Positions 1-6,540 of a stretch of 19,648 nt of DNA are shown here, piece by piece (position 1 is the stretch's first letter; each line of letters begins with the position of its first letter). The DNA is from Spirochaeta sp. Its GTDB lineage: Bacteria > Spirochaetota > Spirochaetia > DSM-2461. A program made the position numbers and the translations under genes. The notes below the pieces were generated by a model. That model saw nothing but the letters and a program-made list of their open reading frames with translations. It made no database searches and had not been told where the DNA came from. Location of the stretch: positions 1 to 19,648 of the forward strand of contig DAOVYP010000004.1 of the NCBI GenBank assembly GCA_030635565.1, read 5' to 3'.

Positions 1-1
1 C

Positions 2-1528
2 GCTCTGGGGGCATTGAGATTCAATCGGCCTGTGAAGATAACCCTGTCCAGAGTGGAGTCCCTCCGGGTGGCTCAGAAAAAGCATCCCTCCGAATTCAAC
101 GTCAAACTCGGGCTGGACGGTTCCGGCCGTTTCAAGGCGTTAGTGGCGGATATCGTCACCGACAAAGGGGCTTATGCCACATTGGGATTCGATATTATCG
201 AGAACATGATGGCCTTCATCGGGGGCTCATATTACATCCCGACAGTTCTGGTGAACGGACGATCCGTTTATACCCACAATGTCATGTCCGGCGCCATGCG
301 GGGATTCGGAGCGAATCAGAGTAATTTCGTCATCGAATCGCTGGTGGACGTGGCCGCCCGTAAGACAGGCCTCAACCCATTTGAGATACGTTTAATCAAC
401 GCCCTCAAGCCCGGTCTTCCCACCATCACCGATCATGTGCTGGAGCCCGGGATACCCGGTGTCGTCGAAGTCCTTGAAGCGGCACGTACAGCTGTGGAAC
501 AGGAGCGTGTCCCGGAAGTTCCCGAAGGGATGGTTCCGGGGTTCGGTATTGCCTGCGGAGTCAAGAATGTGGGTTTCGGTCACAGCCTTCCGGAAAGCGC
601 CGGCGCCCGGGTGGTTCTTTCTTCCGAAGGGAACTGCCGCCTTTTTGTTACCCATCATGAATACGGCCAGGGTGCCGTTATCGGAGAAGCCCGGATCGCA
701 TCCGAAGTACTTGGAATACCCATCGACAGGATTTCCGTGAATGAGCCGGATACAAAACTGACTCCATATACAGGTGCTTCCACCGCGTCCCGTCAGACTT
801 TCCTCTCGGGAAACGCCACAGTGGGAGCCTGCAATAATCTTCTATCCGATCTATTGATACGGGCATCCGGGAGGATGGGGATTCTCGATCCGGCTTCTCT
901 GGCCATCGAAGGCGACATGATTGTCGAGAAAGGCGGAGACAGACGTATCCTCCTGTCGGACCTGGGTGAAGATTTTCAGGCCGAGTTCCGCTTTATGGCT
1001 CCGGAAACCGATGGATTCCCGGAAGGGAGTCAACACCTATTCGGCAGCCCGGAATTCAAGAGCCGCAGGACTCATTGGGCCTATGCCTATGGAGCCCAGG
1101 CCGCATGGGTCGCCATCGATGAAAAAACCGGAAATGTATCGGTGCTGAAAATCGTCACAGTCAGCGATGTCGGTAAAGTTCTGAATCGGCGGGCTGTGGA
1201 AGGTCAGCAGGATGGCGGGGTGATGATGGGAGTGGGGTATGCTCTGAGTGAAGAATTCATCGTCAAAAACGGCAGAAACATCACCCGTGATTTACGAGGC
1301 AGCGGTATTCCCAAAGCCGGCGATACACCGGAAATCGTTAATATCATCGTGGAAGTTCCCCATCCCGGGGGACCCCTGGGTGCCAAGGGATTCGCAGAGG
1401 CCCCCTCTCTGGCGACGGCACCGGCGGTGGCCAACGCGATATACGATGCCGTCGGCGTCAGAATGTACAAGCTGCCCATGACGCCGGAGCGTGTTAAAGG
1501 AGCGATGGATATTAAATCCCGGAGTTAG
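2..1528 (+). CDS. Xanthine dehydrogenase family molybdopterin-binding (large) subunit, 5'-truncated by window edge
   Basis: This is the C-terminal ~508 residues of a molybdenum hydroxylase catalytic subunit. The frame is open to the left edge (codons for A-L-G-A-L-R-F-N-R-P-V-K), matching the family's 'GRPVKL' region, so the TTG at 14 is not a start. Family landmarks are GAMRGFGANQ, whose Arg corresponds to the substrate-binding Arg of bovine XDH (FRGFGGPQ); EYGQG, followed by a DT..TPYTGASTASRQT segment typical of the molybdopterin-binding domain; and, near the C terminus, GAKGFAEAPSLATAPAVANA, whose Glu matches the catalytic base. Such enzymes hydroxylate purines or other N-heterocycles in the cytoplasm and need FeS and FAD subunits, not visible here. 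The next genes on the same strand make and import the molybdenum cofactor, which fits. The substrate cannot be assigned; xanthine dehydrogenase and the XdhD/selenium-dependent hydroxylase group are both possible. Its stop overlaps the stop of the convergent gene. Confidence 0.93.
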   Translation, partial: ALGALRFNRPVKITLSRVESLRVAQKKHPSEFNVKLGLDGSGRFKALVADIVTDKGAYATLGFDIIENMMAFIGGSYYIPTVLVNGRSVYTHNVMSGAMRGFGANQSNFVIESLVDVAARKTGLNPFEIRLINALKPGLPTITDHVLEPGIPGVVEVLEAARTAVEQERVPEVPEGMVPGFGIACGVKNVGFGHSLPESAGARVVLSSEGNCRLFVTHHEYGQGAVIGEARIASEVLGIPIDRISVNEPDTKLTPYTGASTASRQTFLSGNATVGACNNLLSDLLIRASGRMGILDPASLAIEGDMIVEKGGDRRILLSDLGEDFQAEFRFMAPETDGFPEGSQHLFGSPEFKSRRTHWAYAYGAQAAWVAIDEKTGNVSVLKIVTVSDVGKVLNRRAVEGQQDGGVMMGVGYALSEEFIVKNGRNITRDLRGSGIPKAGDTPEIVNIIVEVPHPGGPLGAKGFAEAPSLATAPAVANAIYDAVGVRMYKLPMTPERVKGAMDIKSRS

Positions 1529-2058
1529 AACGTCCAGCGGGCGAATGCCGTCCCGACGAAGGCGAAATCGCTCATGCTGGAAGCAGATGGAGCCAATACG
1601 AAGGTTCCTGCGGTTCCTAAACTGAATATTTTACGTTTGCCCAATCTGTATGCAACTGATAATTCAGGAAGGAATACAGCATCCGCCTCAAAGGCATTAT
1701 GCAAGCCAAAAAACAGAAAAAGCCCTCCACCGAAACTGGCGTTGATAACAAAATTCCCCAGATTGGATTCCAGGGATATTATGGGATAAACTGCAGTTTC
1801 CAGAATCAATGTGAACAACCTGAGTCCCATACCGAAATGAATCTTTTCAGAACCGAAGTAATAATGCCATTTCACGTCGGGTATGAGGAATAAATACTGG
1901 CTGAATTCACTCAGGTCACCGCTGCTGGATTCGATTCCGACGTAATATGGAACATTCAAAGTGATATCCCATTGACTTTCAGCGCTTGCCTGACCGGTGA
2001 TAAACAGAAAAAGGGCAAACAGTACAATGAAACGAATCCACTTCTTACTCTTGTTCAT
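1525..2058 (-). CDS. Secreted protein, probable small outer-membrane beta-barrel
   Basis: Product of 177 residues, family not recognised by name. I chose the ATG at 2058 (MNKSKKWIRF) over an upstream in-frame ATG at 2100 because a perfect AGGAGG lies 6 nt before it (2065-2070 on the plus strand). The N terminus is a clear Sec signal peptide: basic start, hydrophobic FIVLFALFLFITG, then ASA before ESQWD. The mature part has alternating aromatic/hydrophobic strands, Gly-rich turns (FGGGLFLFFG) and ends in RWTF; a C-terminal Phe is the usual outer-membrane barrel signal. This suggests a small barrel of about 155 residues. It converges with the molybdenum hydroxylase, and the two stop codons overlap (TAG 1526-1528, TAA as TTA 1525-1527). 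The gene looks more AT-rich than its neighbours. Function unknown. Confidence 0.82.
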   Translation of the reverse strand: MNKSKKWIRFIVLFALFLFITGQASAESQWDITLNVPYYVGIESSSGDLSEFSQYLFLIPDVKWHYYFGSEKIHFGMGLRLFTLILETAVYPIISLESNLGNFVINASFGGGLFLFFGLHNAFEADAVFLPELSVAYRLGKRKIFSLGTAGTFVLAPSASSMSDFAFVGTAFARWTF

Positions 2059-2173
2059 AATTTGCCTCCTGTTCCAATTATACTTCGGATAAAGTCTCAT
2101 TAACCGCCAATTACTAAATTATCATGAGTTTTCCTCAGTTTCAACATAATCCGGTTTTCCTGAAATATTCTAT

Positions 2174-2202
2174 TTGACTAGTGGATTAATTCGGTTTAAC
2201 CT
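2174..2202 (+). promoter_or_regulatory. Candidate sigma70-type promoter of the molybdenum operon
   Basis: TTGACT (2174-2179) is a good -35 box. A 17-nt spacer leads to TAACCT (2197-2202), a weak -10 with the first T-A and last T conserved. Transcription would begin near 2209, a few bases before the riboswitch core, which makes the position sensible. It is the only such pair I found in the 2059-2323 gap. Support is sequence inspection only. Confidence 0.4.
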
Positions 2203-2219
2203 GTTCCCGACTCGACAGC

Positions 2220-2321
2220 TTAACTCCGAGTTGCTTTTCCTAAGACTTTCCACGTTATGGAAAAACAACCGATGGGTGCCGTTGGAAACGGCTGCGCCTC
2301 CCGTGTTTGGAAAGGAGATTT
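2220..2321 (+). promoter_or_regulatory. Moco (molybdenum cofactor) riboswitch
   Basis: The segment CGCCTCCCGTGTTTGGAAAGG (2295-2315 region) matches, almost base for base, the 3' conserved half of the Moco riboswitch as I recall it from E. coli moaA (CGCCTCCCGTATCTGGAAAGG). Upstream lie a hairpin TTTCCA/TGGAAA (2247-2252 with 2258-2263) and a hairpin GCCGTT/AACGGC (2278-2283 with 2287-2292), the latter placed like the stem just before the conserved CCTCCCGT. The outer stem P1 could form between AACTCC (2222-2227) and GGAGATT (2314-2320, one bulge). P1 then includes the GGAG of the ribosome binding site of the TTG start at 2324, suggesting translational control. All genes downstream are molybdenum genes. 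Whether it senses Moco or the tungsten cofactor cannot be read from this. Confidence 0.85.
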
Positions 2322-2323
2322 CA

Positions 2324-2716
2324 TTGAAACCCCACAGGATAGTTCTGTCTGCTCTCGTGTTCCTATTGATGGCTGTAACGGTTTCTGCCGGTGACAAGCC
2401 GCTGGAACTCAGTTCCGCATACCCGACTGATGCATCAATCACACTTACTTTCAGCAAGAATATCGTGAATTTTGCCGTCGCTGAAGAGAATACACGCTGC
2501 TTTCATCTGGAATCCGCTTTCGGGGATACTGTGGGGGTTGAAATCCTGATGGCCGACGATCAGCTCGAACCGGAATTGAAACGAATTGTGAATGTATTGC
2601 CTGCTGAACCCCTGGCGGCAGGAACCGAATATGTCCTGATAATCTCCGGCACCCTCCGGTCCAAGAGCGGTCAGACTCTCGGCGAGGATGTGTTCATCAG
2701 ATTCATCATTGAATAA
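2324..2716 (+). CDS. Small secreted Ig-like domain protein, first gene of the molybdenum transporter operon
   Basis: Product of 130 residues. The start is taken as TTG at 2324: AAAGGAGA at 2311-2318 gives a 5-nt spacing, and the longer frame upstream is riboswitch rather than protein. The N terminus is a signal peptide (KPHRIVLSALVFLLMAVTVSA, cleavage before GDKP), with no lipobox Cys. The rest resembles one bacterial Ig-like domain of the Big_5/SbsA type: a PTDASITLTFSKNI edge, an NTRCF segment, LAAGTEYVLIISGTLRSKSGQTL and a final FIRF strand. It would lie in the periplasm or on the cell surface. It ends 3 nt before the permease gene and is under the riboswitch, so it probably serves the importer, perhaps as an accessory or scaffold. 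That role is inference; no known molybdate system that I recall requires such a protein. Confidence 0.78.
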   Translation: MKPHRIVLSALVFLLMAVTVSAGDKPLELSSAYPTDASITLTFSKNIVNFAVAEENTRCFHLESAFGDTVGVEILMADDQLEPELKRIVNVLPAEPLAAGTEYVLIISGTLRSKSGQTLGEDVFIRFIIE

Positions 2717-2719
2717 TCG

Positions 2720-3730
2720 ATGCGTATTCGCCGGCTACTTTATCCGTTTATTTTCCTCAGCCCGATACTCTGCATCCTCCTATCTCTCTATTGGGGACGT
2801 TACCCGATCACTTTCGCTGAAGTGACAGCTGTCCTGCTGCATCGCCTTCCTTTCATCAGAACTCCTGCCGTGAATGAGACCCATATCGCTGTCGTCGAGA
2901 TAATCCGACTGCCCCGGGCCCTCTTCGGTGCTTTGGTAGGCGGGGCCCTGTCCATCAGCGGCGCGGCCTTCCAGGGGCTGTTCCGCAATCCTCTGGTGAG
3001 TTCCGGAATGCTGGGAGTCAGCTCCGGTGCCGGTTTCGGTGCGGCCCTGGCAATACTGCTTTTCACTCAGAAATCCTTTCTCTACATCTTTGCTTTCACA
3101 TTCGGGTTCGCGGCCGTCGCAGCGGCCTATCTGATCGGCCGGATCTACCGGACCACCACCTCCATCACCCTGGTTCTCGGCGGTATCGTAGTGGGATCCA
3201 TTTTCGCCGCTCTCACGTCATTCGCGAAATTCGTTGCCGATCCCTACAATCAGCTTCCCACCATCGTGTTCTGGCTGATGGGCAGTCTCGCATCCGCCCA
3301 ACGGTCGCAGATTCTCATTGCCGGTATCCCGATGATGATAGGTTCGGCAGGACTCATGCTGATGCGGTGGCGCATAAACATTCTTTCCATGGGGGAGCGG
3401 GAGAGTCAGGCTCTGGGGGTAAATCTTCAACTGAGCCAGCTCCTGATCGTATTCTTCGCAACCCTGGCCACAGCTGGAGCGGTGAGCATCGCCGGGGTTA
3501 TCGGATGGGTGGGACTGGTAGTTCCTCACATGGGCCGGATGATTGTCGGCAGCGACAACAGGGTTCTCTTGCCGGTGAGTTTTTCTCTCGGCGCTTCGTT
3601 CCTGATACTGGTGGACAGCCTGGCCCGTTCCATTACCGGGGGTGAGATTCCACTGGGTGTACTGACCGCCCTGGTCGGCGGCCCCTTCTTTATCTATCTC
3701 CTGAAGCAAACAAGGGCCAGGGGGTGGTGA
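2720..3730 (+). CDS. FecCD/BtuC-family ABC transporter permease, probable molybdate/tungstate importer
   Basis: Product of 336 residues, normal for the family. It begins with a basic N terminus and a hydrophobic first helix and continues as about ten membrane segments. Diagnostic motifs: IIRLPRALFGALVGGALSISGAAFQGLFRNPL in the first third; the cytoplasmic coupling helix LSMGERESQALGV; VIGWVGLVVPHMGRMIVG; and GGEIPLGVLTALVGGPFFIYLLK at the C terminus. The family imports chelated iron, haem, cobalamin and, in Haemophilus influenzae MolBC, molybdate. The Moco riboswitch upstream and the Moco synthesis genes downstream favour molybdate or tungstate. It starts 3 nt after the Ig-like gene and overlaps the ATPase start by 1 nt (TGATG). 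It would work as a dimer with two ATPase copies in the inner membrane. If molybdate is confirmed, the name molB would apply. Confidence 0.93.
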   Translation: MRIRRLLYPFIFLSPILCILLSLYWGRYPITFAEVTAVLLHRLPFIRTPAVNETHIAVVEIIRLPRALFGALVGGALSISGAAFQGLFRNPLVSSGMLGVSSGAGFGAALAILLFTQKSFLYIFAFTFGFAAVAAAYLIGRIYRTTTSITLVLGGIVVGSIFAALTSFAKFVADPYNQLPTIVFWLMGSLASAQRSQILIAGIPMMIGSAGLMLMRWRINILSMGERESQALGVNLQLSQLLIVFFATLATAGAVSIAGVIGWVGLVVPHMGRMIVGSDNRVLLPVSFSLGASFLILVDSLARSITGGEIPLGVLTALVGGPFFIYLLKQTRARGW

Positions 3731-4560
3731 TGGTTAAGTCCCCCCTCATCAGCATGCATGCCGGTACCTTCGCTTATTCTCAGGAGAATCCGGTATTCGA
3801 AGATATCGGATTCTCGGTCTGCCCAGGCGAAGTCCTGTGTATCCTCGGGCCCAACGGCTGCGGGAAAACCACCCTTCTGGACACATTGCTGGGATACCAT
3901 CGCCTCCAGGGTGGTGAAATCCTTGTTGAAGGCAAAAATGCCGATAGGATGACCGCCCGGGAAAGGGCGATGAAAATCGCCTACGTGCCACAAAATCATG
4001 AGAAAACCTTTCCTTATACCGTGAATCAGGTGGTGCAGATGGGACGGGCACCTCATCTTCCTTTTCATACCGGCCCCGGGACTGACGACCTGCGTAAAGT
4101 AGAGGAAGTCATTAAAAAGATGAAACTCTCCTCCCTGAAGGAACAGGAGTACACGCGGCTTTCCGGCGGTGAAACTCAGCTCGTGCTGATTGCCCGGGCT
4201 CTGGTTCAGGAAAGCCGGGTATTGATACTGGATGAGCCCACGAGTCATCTCGATTTTACCAATGAGCTGATAATCCTGGAAACAATTGTACGGCTTGTAA
4301 AAGAGAGTCACATCGCTGTCATCATGGCCAGTCATGTACCGAATCATGCCTTTTATTTCGAAAATCGCCGTGTTCCGGTCAGGGTTGCGCTGATGCGGAA
4401 CCGGGGTTTCTCCCATATCGGGACTCCCGGGGAAGTGCTGACACAGAAAACGATGGCGGAAGTGTACAACGTGGAAGCCAGAATCATCAGCTATGCCTGC
4501 GGGGATGACGAACGGCCCTTGAGCCATGTCGTTCCCCTCAGTCTCAAAGGAGAATCATGA
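3730..4560 (+). CDS. ABC transporter ATP-binding protein of the FecCD-type importer
   Basis: Product of 276 residues from ATG 3730; two in-frame GTG codons lie just upstream (3724, 3727), but the ATG overlaps the permease stop as TGATG and follows a CCAGGGGG ribosome site. ATPase motifs: Walker A GPNGCGKT at residues 40-47, Q-loop Gln in YVPQ near 88, signature LSGGE at 144-148, Walker B LILDEP at 165-170, D-loop HLD, and switch His at 202 in ASHVPNH. It belongs to the FecE/BtuD/MolC group. The C-terminal ~65 residues after the switch are longer and less conserved, ending in a Cys- and acid-containing tail (YACGDDERP). It energises import through the permease; its ATGA junction with the binding-protein gene indicates coupled translation. 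Confidence 0.95.
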   Translation: MVKSPLISMHAGTFAYSQENPVFEDIGFSVCPGEVLCILGPNGCGKTTLLDTLLGYHRLQGGEILVEGKNADRMTARERAMKIAYVPQNHEKTFPYTVNQVVQMGRAPHLPFHTGPGTDDLRKVEEVIKKMKLSSLKEQEYTRLSGGETQLVLIARALVQESRVLILDEPTSHLDFTNELIILETIVRLVKESHIAVIMASHVPNHAFYFENRRVPVRVALMRNRGFSHIGTPGEVLTQKTMAEVYNVEARIISYACGDDERPLSHVVPLSLKGES

Positions 4561-5657
4561 ATATTCTGAAATGCAGATTGACCTCTGGCACCCTCCTGTT
4601 TCTGCTTCTATCCGCTCGTCTGGCTGCCGTCGGGGTCGAAGAAACCACCGGCGCGCCAGCAGTATCCTCACCCTCCCGGGTCGTTGTTGACAGCTTCAAC
4701 CGGGAAGTTCCACTCCCCAGGGAGATAGGCACTATTGCCTGTCTGTACGCCTTCAGTGCTCATGTCGTCACCATGCTCGGTGAAGATGAGCGAATCGGCG
4801 CCGTGGTCCGGGGATCCAAACGCGACAGGTTATTGAACGAAATCTCTCCTAGCATCCGGAAGGCGGCGACTCCTTCCGACGACGGCATCATCAATATCGA
4901 AGAGCTGCTGGCCGTCGATCCTGATATCGTATTCCTGAAGGGAGAAACGGCCCTGCTGGAGGAGGAAACAGCCAAACTGGAACTCTTCTCGATTCCCTAT
5001 GTTGTCATCGACTTCACCGATATAGCCTCGCAGATGAGGGCCATCGAAGTGATCGGCGAAGTGCTGGGGAAGGAAGATAAGGCCGCGGACTTCAACCGTT
5101 ATTACCGGAAGGTTCTGGATGAAACCCGGGAACGTTTTGTGAACTTGAGAGAAGATGACCGGGTCCGGCTCTACCATTCGGTGAACGAGGCGACACGAAC
5201 TGATGCGGCAGGCACCCTGATGGCTGAATGGACAGAAGCCGCAGGTGCCGTCAATGTTTCGGTGGGTGAGGAACTCAGAATCTTCGAGAACAAGTATTTC
5301 GCCGGTATCGAACAGATACTGTTCTGGGACCCGGAAGTGATTATCTGCAACGAGTACGGCGTCGACAGCTACATCCTGTCCAATGAAAAATGGGCCTCCA
5401 TTACCGCGGTGAAAGAGGGCAGGGTCTGGATAATTCCCACCGGGATTTCCCGCTGGGGGCATCCCGGCGGAATGGAAACGCCCCTGGCGATACTCTGGAC
5501 TGCCGACAGACTGTATCCGGATCTGACGGAAGATATCGACATGACTGAACTGACCCGGAATTTCTACAGGGATTTCTTCGATTATGAAATCGATGATGAA
5601 CTATTAAATCATATGCTGTCCGGAGGCCGGATGAGGATGCCGAGAAACAATGGCTGA
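4557..5657 (+). CDS. Periplasmic substrate-binding protein of the probable molybdate/tungstate importer
   Basis: Product of 366 residues, type III periplasmic-binding fold (PF01497-like). A Sec signal peptide runs over about residues 1-25 (LTSGTLLFLLLSARLAAVG); there is no lipobox Cys, so it is probably a free periplasmic protein. The first lobe shows VVDSFNREVPLPREIGTIACLY (45-64) and NIEELLAVDPDIVFLKG (113-129); the second lobe shows FWDPEVIICNE (256-266) and, near the end, RWGHPGGMETPLAILWTADRLYPD (299-322), a stretch typical of many metal-oxyanion and siderophore binders. Ligand assignment rests on context (Moco riboswitch and Moco genes), not on recognisable ligand residues. It starts inside the ATPase stop (ATGA) and ends 8 nt into the next gene. 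Confidence 0.9.
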   Translation: MNILKCRLTSGTLLFLLLSARLAAVGVEETTGAPAVSSPSRVVVDSFNREVPLPREIGTIACLYAFSAHVVTMLGEDERIGAVVRGSKRDRLLNEISPSIRKAATPSDDGIINIEELLAVDPDIVFLKGETALLEEETAKLELFSIPYVVIDFTDIASQMRAIEVIGEVLGKEDKAADFNRYYRKVLDETRERFVNLREDDRVRLYHSVNEATRTDAAGTLMAEWTEAAGAVNVSVGEELRIFENKYFAGIEQILFWDPEVIICNEYGVDSYILSNEKWASITAVKEGRVWIIPTGISRWGHPGGMETPLAILWTADRLYPDLTEDIDMTELTRNFYRDFFDYEIDDELLNHMLSGGRMRMPRNNG

Positions 5658-6540
5658 TTCCCAAACGAACGAGAGAAATGAAAATCTTTCATTTCCGAGT
5701 GAGAGCAGGGAAGAGAGGTCTCATACCCCGCAGCTTGCCGCGGCAAGAAGTCGCCAGGGGCGACTTCGGGTCCAGGGCTCAGCCCTGGGGTATGATACCT
5801 CTCATTACTTTCTTTCAATCGATGATACAGACAACGAATCCAGTCCCGGAACAGGACATGTCCTGGAAGCGATCGGCAAGGTGCTTGAATCGAAGGGGCT
5901 CGGTAAGCCATCGCGTATCAGCCGGCATCAGCTGTTCGTGCATCCTGATATACCCTATACCTCCCACAACAGTGCGATGTGCATGGTTCTGAAGGATGTT
6001 GCCGATCAGGCCTCACTCATCTCCGTTACCGAAGAGGAGCTTGTCCGCCGGGCGGCTGAAGGATCGGATCCGGGAATATGTTGTGCCGGACTTTTTGACG
6101 TCGTTGATACCAACACACTTCTTTCCTGGGGTATGCGGGCGAAGATGGAAGTACTGACCATGGAAGAAGCCTATCGGACGGCCGGGAGCTGCGGATTGTA
6201 TCTGAATGAGCTCGGCGGCAGCGGGGACGGGATTATCGGTGCCCTTGCAGGTGTCGCCCTGCGCCTCGGCGGCAGCGACGGCCGCTTTCGCGGCAGAATC
6301 CCGGTCTCCATCGACTTTGGAGATAAAAACTGCACAGCGGAGGCCTTATTGGCCATCCCGGAAGTTGATGCCTGCTGCTGTGCCGATACTCGTGCCCCGG
6401 TCCCGGACTCTGACCCTGTCTTGAGTCCATCTGAGATTAAAACCGTACTCCTGAATGGGAAATCCGTGCTTCCCCTGCGGCGCAGCGGTGATATCTGGCG
6501 CTGCCTGACTCGGGAGGAAACGAAGGAAATGTTTGCATGA
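5650..6540 (+). CDS. TiaS-like 'DDTD' domain protein of unknown bacterial function, with a repeat-derived N-terminal extension
   Basis: Product of 296 residues. From residue ~53 it carries FLSIDDTDN..SPGTGH, the nucleotide/metal-binding signature of the N-terminal domain of archaeal tRNA(Ile2) agmatinylcytidine synthetase (TiaS), followed by SRISRHQLFVHPDIPYTSHNSA and a Cys/Gly-rich GSDPGICCAG. It lacks the zinc-ribbon and RNA-binding C terminus of TiaS. Bacteria modify this tRNA with TilS, so tRNA work is unlikely; its place between the importer and moeA suggests a molybdenum-related role, but this is inference. The start ATG 5650 is the only in-frame start; GAGGA at 5634-5638 is a weak ribosome site. 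About 45 residues before the conserved domain are Arg/Ser-rich and encoded largely by a palindromic element (5713-5803). It overlaps the binding-protein gene by 8 nt and moeA by 4 nt. Confidence 0.8.
   Translation: MADSQTNERNENLSFPSESREERSHTPQLAAARSRQGRLRVQGSALGYDTSHYFLSIDDTDNESSPGTGHVLEAIGKVLESKGLGKPSRISRHQLFVHPDIPYTSHNSAMCMVLKDVADQASLISVTEEELVRRAAEGSDPGICCAGLFDVVDTNTLLSWGMRAKMEVLTMEEAYRTAGSCGLYLNELGGSGDGIIGALAGVALRLGGSDGRFRGRIPVSIDFGDKNCTAEALLAIPEVDACCCADTRAPVPDSDPVLSPSEIKTVLLNGKSVLPLRRSGDIWRCLTREETKEMFA
5675..5695. repeat. Perfect 9-bp hairpin within the 5' coding part of the TiaS-like gene
   Basis: GAAATGAAA (5675-5683), loop ATC, TTTCATTTC (5687-5695). It sits 17 bases before the larger palindromic element and may belong to the same insertion or structured leader. 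Confidence 0.7.
5713..5803. repeat. Nested palindromic element: 17-nt outer arms enclosing three hairpins
   Basis: The outer arms 5713-5729 and 5787-5803 pair at 16 of 17 positions (GAGAGGT.TCATACCCC; single mismatch C5720/T5796). Inside are three compact palindromes in a row: CTTGCCGCGGCAAG (5734-5747), AAGTCGCC-AGG-GGCGACTT (5748-5766) and CCAGGGCT-C-AGCCCTGG (5772-5788, its last two bases shared with the outer arm). The whole can fold as a four-way, cloverleaf-like junction. It is not a tRNA: no T-loop TTCRA pattern and no anticodon-arm layout. It is translated in frame as part of the N terminus of the TiaS-like protein, reminiscent of the Rickettsia palindromic elements that insert into genes. 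I see no second copy in the window. Confidence 0.85.

Noticed and set aside
14..16. TTG start for the molybdenum hydroxylase
   Set aside because: The frame is open to the window edge with family-like residues upstream, so the gene is truncated, not started here.
2174..2323. Protein-coding 5' extension of the Ig-like gene (50 extra residues)
   Set aside because: This stretch is the riboswitch; the TTG at 2324 has a good ribosome site and starts a clean signal peptide.
3694..4527. 277-residue minus-strand open frame
   Set aside because: Antisense shadow of the ATPase gene, whose Walker and signature motifs are intact.
4830..5462. 210-residue minus-strand open frame
   Set aside because: Antisense shadow of the substrate-binding protein.
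2720..5657. Cobalamin (BtuCDF) or siderophore uptake operon
   Set aside because: No cobalamin riboswitch or Fur-like box seen; a Moco riboswitch and Moco genes surround it. Kept as a less likely alternative.
5713..5803. tRNA gene or intrinsic terminator
   Set aside because: The fold is cloverleaf-like but lacks T-loop and anticodon-arm sequences on either strand, and no T-run follows the stems.
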